Shown: piece by piece, positions 36,652 through 46,887 of the stretch
Numbering within the stretch: the first letter of the stretch is position 1
Layout: each line of letters starts with the position of its first letter
NCBI GenBank assembly: GCA_965219015.1
Contig: CBDCNH010000005.1
Coordinates: forward strand, 248,001-312,000
From: CBDCNH01 sp965219015
GTDB lineage: Bacteria; Pseudomonadota; Alphaproteobacteria; Rhodobacterales; Rhodobacteraceae
Length of the DNA stretch: 64,000 nt
Direction of reading: 5' to 3'
Program-made: the position numbers and the translations under genes
The notes under the pieces: model-generated
Databases searched by the model: none
Seen by the model: only the letters and a program-made list of their open reading frames with translations
What the model was told of the DNA's origin: nothing

Positions 36652-38730
36652 ATGCCTGACCTCCTTCTCGAACTCGCATCCGAAGAGATCCCTGCACGGC
36701 TGCAGGCGCGTGCCGCCGAGGATCTGCGCCGGCTGGTGACGGGCGGGCTCGTAGAGGCCGGGCTGACCTACGCCCAGGCGAACGCGCATGCGACGCCGCG
36801 TCGGCTGGCGCTGGCGGTCGAGGGGCTCACCGCCGCGAGCGAGGCCACACGAGAGGAGCGCAAGGGACCACGCACCGACGCCCCGGACGCGGCGATCGAA
36901 GGTTTCCTGCGTTCGACCGGGCTCGCGCGCGGCGACCTCGAGGTGCGGACAGCCGGCAAGTCCGAAGCGTTCTTCGCCGTCACCATGCGCCCCGGACGCC
37001 CGGCCGCCGGAATCGTGGCGGAAGTCGTGCCAAGCGTGGTGCGTGCCTTCCCCTGGCCGGTCTCGATGCGGTGGGGGACCGGGTCGCTCGCCTGGATCCG
37101 GCCGCTGACGTCGATCCTGTGCGTCATGTCGGACGACGCAGGCGCCGAGGTGGTGCCGTTCGAGATCGAGGGCATCCGGTCGGGCGACCGGACCGCCGGT
37201 CACCCGTTCATGGCGCCCGAGCGCTTTTCCGTCGCGTCCTTCGACGATTACGAGGCGAAGCTCAGACGCGCCTTCGTCCTGCTCGACGCCGAGGAACGCC
37301 AAGAGCGCATCCGCGCGGACGCCGCGACCGCCGCCTTTGCCACCGGGCTCGAGGTCGTGCCGGACGAGGGGCTGCTGGCGGAGCTCGCGGGTCTCGTCGA
37401 ATGGCCGGTGGTGCTCGCGGGCCCGATCGACGCCGCCTATCTCGAGCTGCCGGCGGAGGTGCTGCAGACCTCGATGCGGACGCACCAGAAGTTCCTCGCG
37501 CTGCGTCGGCCTGCGACGGGCAAGATCGAGCGCTTCGTGACCGTGGCCAACCGCGAGACCGCCGACGACGGGGCGACGATCCTTGCCGGCAACCGCCGCG
37601 TGCTGGCCGCGCGGCTCGCCGATGCCGCGTTCTTCTGGGAGAACGATCTTCGCGAGGTGGCGGCCCAAGGGCTCGAGGAGATGGCGGCGAAGCTGCTCGG
37701 CATGACGTTTCACGTCCGGCTCGGCGACCAGGGCGAGCGCACGCGTCGCATCGCCCTGCTGGCCGCTGCCATCGCCCCCGCCGCGGGCGCTGACCCGGAG
37801 CAGGTCGGGATCGCCGCAAAGCTCTGCAAGGCCGATCTCGTGTCGGCAATGGTCGGCGAGTTCCCGGAGCTGCAAGGCATCATGGGCGGCTACTACGCCG
37901 CAGCCGAAGGCCGCCCGCCGCCGGTCTGCCGTGCCATCGCCGAGCATTACCGCCCGCTCGGGCCCTCCGACAGGCTGCCCGAGGGCCCGGTCTCCGTCAC
38001 CGTGGCGCTCGCCGACAAGCTCGACACGCTCGCGGCGTTCTGGGCCATCGGCGAGATGCCGACCGGCAGCCGCGATCCCTATGCGCTCCGCCGCGCGGGC
38101 CTCGGCGCGATCCGCATCCTCGCGGAGGCGAACCTGCGTCTGCCGCTGCGGGCGCTGCTCGCGGAGCACATCGAGGCTGCGCGTCTGGGCGATCCGGCCG
38201 TAGCGGAGGCGCTCGTCGGCTTCCTGCACGACCGCCTCAAGGTCTGGCTGCGCGAGCGCGGCATCCGGCACGATGTGATCGACGCCTGCCTCGCGCTGCC
38301 CGGCGCTGACGATCTCGCGCTCCTCGTGCGCCGCGCCGAGGCGCTGGCGGCGTTCCTCGCGACGCCGGACGGGACGAACCTGCTCATCGGCTTCCGCCGC
38401 GCCAACAACATCCTCACCGCCGAGGAGACGCGCGACGGCGTCGAGTATTCGCTCGATCCGAACCCGAAGTTCGCCGAGACCGACGCGGAGCGCGCGCTCT
38501 TCGCGGCGCTTGACGCAGCGGAGGCCGCGACCGGCCCGGCGCTTGCCGCCGACGACTTTGCCACCGCGATGACGGCGCTCGCGATCCTGCGTGCGCCGGT
38601 GGACGCGTTCTTCGAGACGGTTCAGGTCAACGCTCCCAGCCAGATCCTGCGGCGCAACAGGCTTTGCCTTCTTCACCGCATTCGCGCCGTCTGCCGCGAG
38701 GTGGCGGACCTGTCGTTGATCGAGGGCTGA
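36652..38730 (+). CDS. glyS: glycyl-tRNA synthetase beta subunit
   Basis: Binds tRNA-Gly and completes the alpha2beta2 enzyme. The 692-residue protein starts MPDLLLELASEEIPARLQ and shows the family signatures LPKSMRWG-type segment (WPVSMRWGTGSLAWIRP) and MRTHQKFLALR; the C-terminal anticodon-binding region ends VADLSLIEG. Length is normal. It follows the DUF6446 gene by three bases; the PPDK-like gene follows after 60 bases. Confidence 0.97.
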   Translation: MPDLLLELASEEIPARLQARAAEDLRRLVTGGLVEAGLTYAQANAHATPRRLALAVEGLTAASEATREERKGPRTDAPDAAIEGFLRSTGLARGDLEVRTAGKSEAFFAVTMRPGRPAAGIVAEVVPSVVRAFPWPVSMRWGTGSLAWIRPLTSILCVMSDDAGAEVVPFEIEGIRSGDRTAGHPFMAPERFSVASFDDYEAKLRRAFVLLDAEERQERIRADAATAAFATGLEVVPDEGLLAELAGLVEWPVVLAGPIDAAYLELPAEVLQTSMRTHQKFLALRRPATGKIERFVTVANRETADDGATILAGNRRVLAARLADAAFFWENDLREVAAQGLEEMAAKLLGMTFHVRLGDQGERTRRIALLAAAIAPAAGADPEQVGIAAKLCKADLVSAMVGEFPELQGIMGGYYAAAEGRPPPVCRAIAEHYRPLGPSDRLPEGPVSVTVALADKLDTLAAFWAIGEMPTGSRDPYALRRAGLGAIRILAEANLRLPLRALLAEHIEAARLGDPAVAEALVGFLHDRLKVWLRERGIRHDVIDACLALPGADDLALLVRRAEALAAFLATPDGTNLLIGFRRANNILTAEETRDGVEYSLDPNPKFAETDAERALFAALDAAEAATGPALAADDFATAMTALAILRAPVDAFFETVQVNAPSQILRRNRLCLLHRIRAVCREVADLSLIEG

Positions 38731-38790
38731 TCCGGGGCGCACTTGCCGCATGTCCCGATACGGCTATCCTTGGGATCGGAGGATGCCGCA

Positions 38791-41262
38791 TTGCAGAAAA
38801 TGAGCCCGCAAGCACCGTTCGCCGAGATCACGGCGTCGGCCGAGATCGCCACGTTGCGGCATGGCTGGCGCGCGAAGTGCCTGCAGCGGCTCATCCGTCT
38901 CGATCTGCCGGTGCCATGCGCCGTTGCCATCGCCTATCCCGCCGTCCAGGCGCTTGCCGTGGGTCGCGGGATCGACGCGGCGGGCGTGCTGGCGCCTTTC
39001 GGCCCGGCGCCGCTCCTCTCCGTGCGCCCGAGTCCTGCCGACCCGGACTGGGGCGGTCCCGAGACGATCTTCGACATCGGCATGAACGCGGCCCGTCGCG
39101 ACGCTCTGGCGTCATCCGTCGGCGCTGAAGCGGCCGATCGCGCCTATGCAGGATTCGTGCAGAGATATGCCGTCAAGGTCGCCCGCATGGACCCCGATAT
39201 GTTCGATGGGTGCGTGTCGCTGGAGGACGCGCTGGCGTGCTTCGAGGTCGAGAACGAGGCGGCGTTTCCGCAGGACCCCGCGATGCAACTCGCCGAGGTC
39301 TTGCGGTCGGTGGCGCGCGCTTGGGAGGGCACGAGCGCACGTCTGCTGCGGCAATCGCAAGGCGCGCCCGCGGAGGCCGGCTTCGGCATCGTCGTCCAGG
39401 CGATGTTGGCGCCGTCGGGAAGCCTGAGCGGGACCGGCCGGATGCGCTTCGTCGATCCCGTGACCGGCACCGGCAGCGTGACCGGCACGTTCGGCGAGAC
39501 GGGGCTCGAGGCACTCCCGCAATCGGTGCGGGACAAGCTTCTGCACTGCGGCGAAATTTGCCGTCGCGGGCTCCGGGAGGAAATGGAGATCGAGTTCGCC
39601 GTCGCGGGCTCCGAGGTCGCGATCACCGACGCCGAGCGCGCGTCGCGAAGCGCGCGGGCCGCCGTTCGGATCGCCGTCGCGCTTGCCGAGGACGGCGTGA
39701 TCGGCCGCGACGATGCCGTCTTGCGCGTCGAGCCCCGCGCCCTGACGGAGCTTCTGCATCGCCAGGTCGACCCACGCGGCCCGCGCGACCGCCTCGTCCG
39801 CGGCATCGCGGCAAGCCCGGGCGCTGCGGCAGGGCGTATCGTGTTCTCGGCCACCGCGGCGCAGGCCAGTGCGGCGCGCGGCGAGGCCTGCATCCTTGTG
39901 CGTCGCGAGACGTCGCCCGAGGACATCCGCGGGATGCATGCGGCGAGCGGCGTGCTCACCGAGCGCGGCGGCACCACCAGCCACGCCGCCGTCATCGCGC
40001 GCGGTCTCGGGTTGCCCTGCGTCGTCGGCGCGTCGGAGTTGCGCTTCAGCGCCCGGGATCGCACCCTCACGGCTCCCGACGGACGCGTCCTGTCGGAAGG
40101 CGACACGATCACGCTCGACGGCACGCGCGGCGAAGCGCTGGCGGGAACGGTGGCGATGCTCGAACCGGCGCTCGACGCACGCTTCCGCACGCTTCTCGCT
40201 TGGGCCGACGCGGTGCGCGACATCGGCGTCCGTGCCAATGCCGACACGCCGGAGGATGCCCGCATCGCGCGCGACTTCGAGGCGGAGGGGATCGGGCTCT
40301 GCCGGACCGAGCACATGTTCTTCGATGCCGACCGGCTTACGGTGATGCGCGAGATGATCTTCGCCGGCACCGGCGCCGAGCGGGCGGCGGCGCTCGAACG
40401 CCTGCTGCCGATGCAGCGCGCCGATTTCACGCGGCTTTTCGAGATCATGCACGGACGTCCGGTCTGCATCCGCCTGCTTGACCCTCCGCTGCACGAGTTC
40501 CTGCCGCAGTCGCGCGAGGGTCTTCGCGACCTCGCGGAGGCGCTCGGCAAGCCGGTGTCGGAGGTGACGCGGCGTGCCGAGGCCTTGGGCGAGTTCAACC
40601 CGATGCTCGGGATGCGCGGCGTCCGGCTCGGCATCACCCTGCCGGAGATCTACGAGATGCAGGCGCGGGCGATTCTCGAGGCCGCCGTCGAGGCTGACGC
40701 GAGCGGTTTCCCGGTGGTGCCGGAGATCATGATCCCGCTCGTATCCGCTATGCGCGAAGTCGAGCTTGTGAAGTCGCGCATCGAAGCCGTTGCGGCGAAT
40801 ATCCGCGCACCGGGTGGCGGAGCCCCGCACTACCGCCTCGGCGTCATGGTCGAAACACCGCGCGCCGCCTTGCGCGCCGGCGACATTGCCCAGCACGCCT
40901 CGTTTTTGAGTTTCGGGACCAACGACTTGACGCAGATGACATACGGGCTCTCGCGCGACGATGCGGGCCGCTTCATGGCCTCCTACGTGCAGCAGGGCGT
41001 ATTCCCCGAAGACCCGTTCACGATGCTCGACCTGGAGGCCGTGGGCGAGTTGCTGCTCATCGGGACCGAGCGCGGCCGGAAAATGCGCCCCGAATTGACG
41101 GTGTCGCTCTGCGGCGAGCACGGCGGCAACACCGAGTCCATCGATTTTTGCCGCCGTGCGGGGTTCGACTACGTGTCCTGCTCGCCGTTTCGCGTACCGG
41201 TTGCAAGACTCGCGGCCGCCCATCTGGCGCTTCGCGAACGACCGCAGGCCGCCAAACCCTGA
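38791..41262 (+). CDS. pyruvate phosphate dikinase-like PEP-utilising protein
   Basis: The 823-residue protein has the phosphohistidine domain with GGTTSHAAVIARG (His398) and the PEP/pyruvate TIM barrel with GLCRTEHMFF and CGEHGG (Cys774), both intact. The N-terminal ATP-grasp half is degenerate: the GGKGANL lysine loop reads HGWRAKCL and the SVRSGA region reads SVRPSP with a shortened loop. It may not phosphorylate with ATP as PPDK does. I chose the TTG at 38791 because GGAGG lies eight bases upstream and homologues begin MQK; the ATG at 38800 is the alternative. Its neighbours glyS and a cell wall hydrolase are conserved. Confidence 0.82.
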   Translation: MQKMSPQAPFAEITASAEIATLRHGWRAKCLQRLIRLDLPVPCAVAIAYPAVQALAVGRGIDAAGVLAPFGPAPLLSVRPSPADPDWGGPETIFDIGMNAARRDALASSVGAEAADRAYAGFVQRYAVKVARMDPDMFDGCVSLEDALACFEVENEAAFPQDPAMQLAEVLRSVARAWEGTSARLLRQSQGAPAEAGFGIVVQAMLAPSGSLSGTGRMRFVDPVTGTGSVTGTFGETGLEALPQSVRDKLLHCGEICRRGLREEMEIEFAVAGSEVAITDAERASRSARAAVRIAVALAEDGVIGRDDAVLRVEPRALTELLHRQVDPRGPRDRLVRGIAASPGAAAGRIVFSATAAQASAARGEACILVRRETSPEDIRGMHAASGVLTERGGTTSHAAVIARGLGLPCVVGASELRFSARDRTLTAPDGRVLSEGDTITLDGTRGEALAGTVAMLEPALDARFRTLLAWADAVRDIGVRANADTPEDARIARDFEAEGIGLCRTEHMFFDADRLTVMREMIFAGTGAERAAALERLLPMQRADFTRLFEIMHGRPVCIRLLDPPLHEFLPQSREGLRDLAEALGKPVSEVTRRAEALGEFNPMLGMRGVRLGITLPEIYEMQARAILEAAVEADASGFPVVPEIMIPLVSAMREVELVKSRIEAVAANIRAPGGGAPHYRLGVMVETPRAALRAGDIAQHASFLSFGTNDLTQMTYGLSRDDAGRFMASYVQQGVFPEDPFTMLDLEAVGELLLIGTERGRKMRPELTVSLCGEHGGNTESIDFCRRAGFDYVSCSPFRVPVARLAAAHLALRERPQAAKP

Positions 41263-41375
41263 CAGCAAAGGGCCTGCGCCGGCGGTAGGACCATCCCGGC
41301 GCATCAGGCACGCGGCGTTCGGCTTTCTGCCCGTTTGTCAACGGCTCTGCCCACTGCGGCATCCAGGTCACAGCC

Positions 41376-41404
41376 TTGGCCCGCATTGCCGAGCCGGGCT
41401 ATCC
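41376..41404 (+). promoter_or_regulatory. weak candidate promoter of the cell wall hydrolase gene
   Basis: TTGGCC (41376-41381), 17 bases, CTATCC (41399-41404), 28 bases before the ATG. Matches are partial. Confidence 0.28.
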
Positions 41405-41432
41405 CTCCGTTAACGAATACGGGGGACGGTGA

Positions 41433-42089
41433 ATGATCGGACGGGGCTGGCATGTCATGGCCGTGGCGGCGGCATCGCTCGCCGCGGCAGTCGCCGGACC
41501 GGCCGCGGCACGCAGCGACGGGGCCAGTGACCGCGACGCCACTTCTGGCGCGGCGGCGCAGGTTTCCATCGAGTCCGGGCGCGTCTCCGTCACCGCAGTC
41601 TCGCCGCGACCGCGCGATCTTCGGACCGTGCGCGTCACCTACGACCGGAGCTGGCTCGCCCGTCAGCCGGCCGTCTCGGGCGACAGGGAGTGGGCGTGCC
41701 TTGCCGAGGCGCTCTACTTCGAGGCGCGTGGCGAAAGCGTCAAAGGGCAATTCGCCGTGGCCGAGGTGATCCTCAATCGCGTGACGTCCCGGGCCTACCC
41801 CAACACGATCTGCGGCGTCGTCAATCAGGGCGCCAGCACCCGGGGAAGCTGCCAGTTCTCGTTCGCCTGCGACGGGCGCTCGGATGCGATGACGGAGACC
41901 CGCGCGCGGGCGCGCGCCGGCAAGATCGCCGAACTGATGATCGACGGCGCGCCACGCTCCCTGACCGGCGGTGCCACCTACTTCCATACCCGCAGCGTCC
42001 GTCCCTCCTGGGCGCATCGCTTCGAGCGCACCGCGACCATCGGGGCGCATCTCTTCTACCGCGCGGACAGCGAGCTCGCGTCGAACTGA
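41433..42089 (+). CDS. SleB-type cell wall hydrolase
   Basis: A 218-residue exported protein with a signal peptide (VMAVAAASLAAAVAGPAAARS) and a Hydrolase_2 (SleB) domain from about residue 85: WACLAEALYFEARGESVKGQ holds the catalytic glutamate, followed by VAEVILNRVTS and CQFSFACDG with two cysteines. SleB enzymes are lytic transglycosylases on peptidoglycan. The gene lies before glmM, which makes a peptidoglycan precursor, 86 bases apart. Confidence 0.9.
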   Translation: MIGRGWHVMAVAAASLAAAVAGPAAARSDGASDRDATSGAAAQVSIESGRVSVTAVSPRPRDLRTVRVTYDRSWLARQPAVSGDREWACLAEALYFEARGESVKGQFAVAEVILNRVTSRAYPNTICGVVNQGASTRGSCQFSFACDGRSDAMTETRARARAGKIAELMIDGAPRSLTGGATYFHTRSVRPSWAHRFERTATIGAHLFYRADSELASN

Positions 42090-42175
42090 CCCCGGCTTGC
42101 GGCCGCACCGTCGGGCAGGGTAGGCAGGGGCACGCTCCGGCGACGGACCCGGGCGGGCGCCGCGGGAGGACGGGC

Positions 42176-43519
42176 ATGACGCGGAAGCTCTTCGGGACCG
42201 ACGGTGTGCGCGGGCGGGCCAACAGCTACCCGATGACGGCCGAGATCGGGCTCGGGCTCGGCGCGGCGGCGGGCCGCTACTTCCGCCGCGACGGGCAGAA
42301 CCGCCACCGCGTCGTGATCGGCAAGGACACGCGTCTGTCGGGTTACATGCTCGAGAACGCGTTGACGGCCGGGCTCACCTCGACGGGCATGAACGTGCTC
42401 CTCCTCGGCCCGGTGCCGACGCCGGCGGTGGGCTTCCTGACGCGTTCGCTGCGCGCCGACCTCGGGATCATGATCTCGGCGAGCCACAACCCGGCGGCGG
42501 ACAACGGCATCAAGTTCTTCGGGCCCGACGGCTACAAGCTCTCCGACGAGGCGGAGGCGGAGATCGAGGCGATCCTCGCCAGCGCGGCGGAGCCGGTCCC
42601 GGCGGCCGAGATCGGGCGCGCGCGGCGGGTGGACGACGGCCTCTACCGCTACGTCGAGTACGCCAAGACCACCTTTCCGGGCCGGGGGCGGCTCGCGGGG
42701 CTGAAGGTCGTCGTCGACTGCGCGCACGGTGCGGCCTACCGCGCGGCGCCGGAGGTGCTCTGGGAACTCGGCGCCGAGGTGCTGGCCATCGGGGTCGCGC
42801 CGAACGGCTTCAACATCAACGACGGCTGCGGCTCGACCGACACCGCCGCCGCGGCGGAGATCGTGCGGTCCGAGGGCGCGCATCTCGGGATCTGCCTCGA
42901 CGGCGACGCCGACCGGGTGATGATCCTCGACGAGACCGGCCGCGTCGCGGACGGCGATCAGATCATGGCGCTGATCGCCGGGCGCTGGGCGGAAGCAGGC
43001 CGCCTCGCGGGCGGCACGCTGGTCGCGACGGTGATGTCGAACCTCGGGCTCGAGCGATTCCTTACCGGGCGCGGCCTGCGGCTCGAGCGCACCGCCGTGG
43101 GCGACCGCTACGTTGTCGAGGCGATGCGGCGCGGCGGCTGGAACCTCGGCGGCGAGCAGTCGGGGCACATCGTGATGACCGACCATGCGACGACCGGCGA
43201 CGGGCTCATCGCCGGGCTGCAGTTCCTCGCGGCGATGGTCGAGACCGGACTGCCCGCGAGCGCGCTCGTGCGGTCGTTCGAGCCGGTGCCGCAGATGCTG
43301 CGGAACGTGCGCTTCGCCGCCGGAGCGGAGCCGCTCGCCGACCCGGCGGTGGCGCGACGCATCGCGGATGCCGAGGCGCTGCTGAACGGCTCCGGGCGGC
43401 TCCTGATCCGCAAGTCGGGGACGGAGCCGCTGATCCGGGTGATGGCGGAATGCGAGGATGCGGACCTGCTGCGCGGCGTGGTCGACGGCATCGCCGAGGC
43501 CGTCGCGGCGGCGGCCTGA
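42176..43519 (+). CDS. glmM: phosphoglucosamine mutase
   Basis: Converts glucosamine 6-phosphate to glucosamine 1-phosphate for UDP-GlcNAc and so for peptidoglycan and lipid A. The 447-residue protein has the phosphoserine loop ISASHNP (Ser103), metal-binding DGDADR, the sugar-binding GGEQSGH and the phosphate-binding RKSGTEPLIR. The ATG at 42176 is preceded by GGGAGGA. The usual neighbours ftsH and folP are not here. Confidence 0.96.
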   Translation: MTRKLFGTDGVRGRANSYPMTAEIGLGLGAAAGRYFRRDGQNRHRVVIGKDTRLSGYMLENALTAGLTSTGMNVLLLGPVPTPAVGFLTRSLRADLGIMISASHNPAADNGIKFFGPDGYKLSDEAEAEIEAILASAAEPVPAAEIGRARRVDDGLYRYVEYAKTTFPGRGRLAGLKVVVDCAHGAAYRAAPEVLWELGAEVLAIGVAPNGFNINDGCGSTDTAAAAEIVRSEGAHLGICLDGDADRVMILDETGRVADGDQIMALIAGRWAEAGRLAGGTLVATVMSNLGLERFLTGRGLRLERTAVGDRYVVEAMRRGGWNLGGEQSGHIVMTDHATTGDGLIAGLQFLAAMVETGLPASALVRSFEPVPQMLRNVRFAAGAEPLADPAVARRIADAEALLNGSGRLLIRKSGTEPLIRVMAECEDADLLRGVVDGIAEAVAAAA

Positions 43520-43658
43520 GCATGGCGGCCGGGAATGCCGCGCCGCCGGATGCGGGCGGGGCTTGACCGTTTATCGGACTTGATCCAGCATCCCGAGAAT
43601 TGAACGGTCTTCAGCTCTCCGAATTGCAGTTCGTGCTTTTCAGAAAAAGGGTTTTCCC

Positions 43659-44447
43659 ATGGCCTTTCCGGGGTGTTCCGCCATTGCGCTCGCAGCGATC
43701 GCCGGAGTCTGGACGCCGTCCGCCGCATGTGCCGAGGACAATCGCGTCGGGCATACGAGGGCCGGACTGCACGCGGAGGCGCGCTACCGCGTCGATCTGA
43801 TCGAGGTCAAGGCGCGCGACGAGACCGGGATCGACGCCTTCGGTTCTGACGAGATCGTCATCTACGTCGAATCGAAGCATGGCGATCTCTTGATCCGCGG
43901 CTTCGACGACATGGACAGCGGCGAGACGGTCACGGTGCCTGCCGGACATTCCTGTCTCGTCAGCCCGCGGGATTCCGGCGCGCCCGACGGGGTCTGGGGG
44001 TGTTCGCCCGAGGGCGCCGCGCTGCCAATCTCGCTGGACCTGACGGTGTTCGAGAAGGACGGGGTGGGCCGGGCCGCCTGGGAGCTGTTCACCACTCTAG
44101 ACTCCGATTTCTGCGTCTCCGGACGCCACACCGGGGACATCGGACCGGACTGCAACGCGGATCAGCACCTTCCCGACGACCGGAACGCCGTCGGCAGCGT
44201 GCGCTTCGCCCTTGCGGCGGACACCATCGGCACCCTCCTCGTCGGCGAGACGCGGCGGGACAACCTCGTGGTGGATGCCTGCAGCAAGACCACCACCATC
44301 GACCACGCCGTCTGCAGCCTCGGGCTCGGCACGAACGCCTGGAACGGCGTCTACCGGCTGAGCCTCGTCACGACGCGGCTGCCCGACGTGGCCGTCTCGG
44401 ACCTGGTCGACCTCGACACCGTCAGGCACCCGCTGGCGCAGCCCTGA
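43659..44447 (+). CDS. exported protein of unknown function
   Basis: The 262-residue protein starts with a signal peptide (MAFPGCSAIALAAIAGVWTPSAACAED). The mature part has six or more cysteines (CLVS, WGCSPEG, FCVSGR, DCNADQ, DACSK, VCSLG), which suggests disulfide bonds in the periplasm, and beta-rich sequence such as SDEIVIYVESKHG. I do not recognise a family. The AAAAAGGG before the ATG is a good Shine-Dalgarno. The leader region (43561-43658) is much richer in A and T than its surroundings. Confidence 0.7.
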   Translation: MAFPGCSAIALAAIAGVWTPSAACAEDNRVGHTRAGLHAEARYRVDLIEVKARDETGIDAFGSDEIVIYVESKHGDLLIRGFDDMDSGETVTVPAGHSCLVSPRDSGAPDGVWGCSPEGAALPISLDLTVFEKDGVGRAAWELFTTLDSDFCVSGRHTGDIGPDCNADQHLPDDRNAVGSVRFALAADTIGTLLVGETRRDNLVVDACSKTTTIDHAVCSLGLGTNAWNGVYRLSLVTTRLPDVAVSDLVDLDTVRHPLAQP

Positions 44448-44448
44448 C

Positions 44449-44483
44449 GCGGTCAGTTCGGGTGCGGTCAGTTCTGCGTGCGG

Positions 44484-44489
<6 letters not shown>
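44449..44489 (+). repeat. imperfect tandem repeat across the ilvC stop
   Basis: GCGGTCAGTT occurs at 44449, 44464 and 44480, 15 and 16 bases apart. Each copy carries TCA, a stop codon on the minus strand; the copy at 44480 holds the real ilvC stop. The last codons of ilvC have thus been duplicated twice into the gap. Confidence 0.88.
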
Positions 44490-45506
<1,017 letters not shown>

Positions 45507-45586
45507 GCCGAATGTCCTCCGCTTTCTGGTCGCGACGCGATAGCGCAGGCAGGGTCGGAGAACAATCGCGGCGGGGGAGACGGACG

Positions 45587-46732
45587 ATGCGGGACGAACG
45601 GTCGGAGGTCGATCCCGGCGGCCTGATGGAGTTCTCCGTGGTGTTCACGGATCGCTCGCTCAACCACATGTCGGCCCGCTTCGGCGGCGTGATGCGCGAC
45701 ATCTCGGGCATGTTGCGCGAGGTCTATCAAGCGCACGCCGTGGCGCTGGTGCCGGGCGGCGGCACTTTCGCGATGGAGGCGGTCGCGCGGCAGTTCGCAA
45801 GCGGCAAGCGCGCGTTCGTGGTGCGGAACGGCTGGTTCTCGTACCGCTGGAGCCAGATCCTCGAGGCGGGCGGCTTCGCGGGCGAGGTGACGGTCGCGAA
45901 GGCGCGGCAGGCGGGCAACGGCGTCCGCGCGCCCTTCGCGCCGGTTCCGGTGGAGGAGGTCGCGGCGGCGATCGCGGCGGCGGCGCCCGACGTGGTGTTC
46001 GCCCCGCATGTCGAGACCTCCGCCGGGATCATCCTGCCCGACGCGTACCTCCGCGCGCTCGCCGACGCGGCGCATGGGGCAGGCGCGCTCCTCGTGCTCG
46101 ACTGCGTGGCCTCGGGCGCCGTCTGGGTGGACATGGCCGCGACCGGCGTGGACGTGCTGATCTCGGCGCCGCAAAAGGGCTGGTCGGCGCCGCCCTCGAC
46201 CGGCCTCGTGATGCTCTCCGAGCGGGCGGAGGCGGCGCTGACGGCGACGCGGTCCGACAGCTTCGCGCTCGACCTCGCGAAGTGGCGCGGCATCATGGCG
46301 GCCTACGAGACGGGCGGGCACGCCTATCATGCGACGCTGCCGACGGATGCGCTGGTCGCGTTCCGCGACGCGATGGCGGAGACGCGGGAGCACGGCTTCG
46401 CCCGCCTCGCCACGGCGCAATGGGCGCTCGGCGACGGCGTGCGCGCGATGCTGGCGGCCCGCGGCGTGGCGTCGGTCGCGGCGGCGGGCTTCGGCGCACC
46501 GGGCGTGGTGGTGAGCTACACCGACGATCCGGGCATCCAGAGCGGCGCGAAGTTCGCGGCCGCCGGGATGCAGATCGCGGCCGGGGTGCCGCTCATGTGC
46601 GACGAGCCCGCGGGCTTCCGCACCTTCCGGCTCGGGCTCTTCGGGCTCGACAAGCTGACCGACGTGCGAGGGACGCTTGCGCGGCTCGAGGGGGTGCTCG
46701 ACCGGGTTCTTGCGGCACCGGATGCCGGCTAA
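45587..46732 (+). CDS. class V aminotransferase (alanine-glyoxylate/serine-pyruvate type)
   Basis: A 381-residue PLP enzyme with the PGGGTFAMEAVARQ phosphate-binding region near residue 57 and the PLP lysine Lys197 in ISAPQKGWSAPPSTGLV. Fold and length match alanine:glyoxylate or serine:pyruvate aminotransferases. The substrate is not certain. The ATG at 45587 has GGGGGAG upstream. Divergent from ilvC; both enzymes touch pyruvate or amino acid metabolism, but no shared regulation is shown. Confidence 0.88.
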   Translation: MRDERSEVDPGGLMEFSVVFTDRSLNHMSARFGGVMRDISGMLREVYQAHAVALVPGGGTFAMEAVARQFASGKRAFVVRNGWFSYRWSQILEAGGFAGEVTVAKARQAGNGVRAPFAPVPVEEVAAAIAAAAPDVVFAPHVETSAGIILPDAYLRALADAAHGAGALLVLDCVASGAVWVDMAATGVDVLISAPQKGWSAPPSTGLVMLSERAEAALTATRSDSFALDLAKWRGIMAAYETGGHAYHATLPTDALVAFRDAMAETREHGFARLATAQWALGDGVRAMLAARGVASVAAAGFGAPGVVVSYTDDPGIQSGAKFAAAGMQIAAGVPLMCDEPAGFRTFRLGLFGLDKLTDVRGTLARLEGVLDRVLAAPDAG

Positions 46733-46787
46733 GGTCTGCCCGAGCGAAGCATCGAGCCCGTCCGGTGCGACAATCGTGCCGCCTGAA

Positions 46788-46822
46788 CTTTGGTCCGCCT
46801 CCGTGCAATCGGCACGCCAAAG
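46788..46822 (+). promoter_or_regulatory. inverted repeats upstream of katG
   Basis: CGTGC (46802-46806), AATCG, GCACG (46812-46816) form a five-pair dyad; CTTTGG (46788-46793) and CCAAAG (46817-46822) form a second, not concentric one. They lie 66 to 100 bases before the katG ATG and may be an OxyR- or other peroxide-regulator site, but neither matches a consensus I can quote. Confidence 0.3.
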
Positions 46823-46887
46823 GCACATATCCGGATGGACCGCGACGGCCCTGACCATCTCCCGACCAACCGAAGAGGACGACTGCG

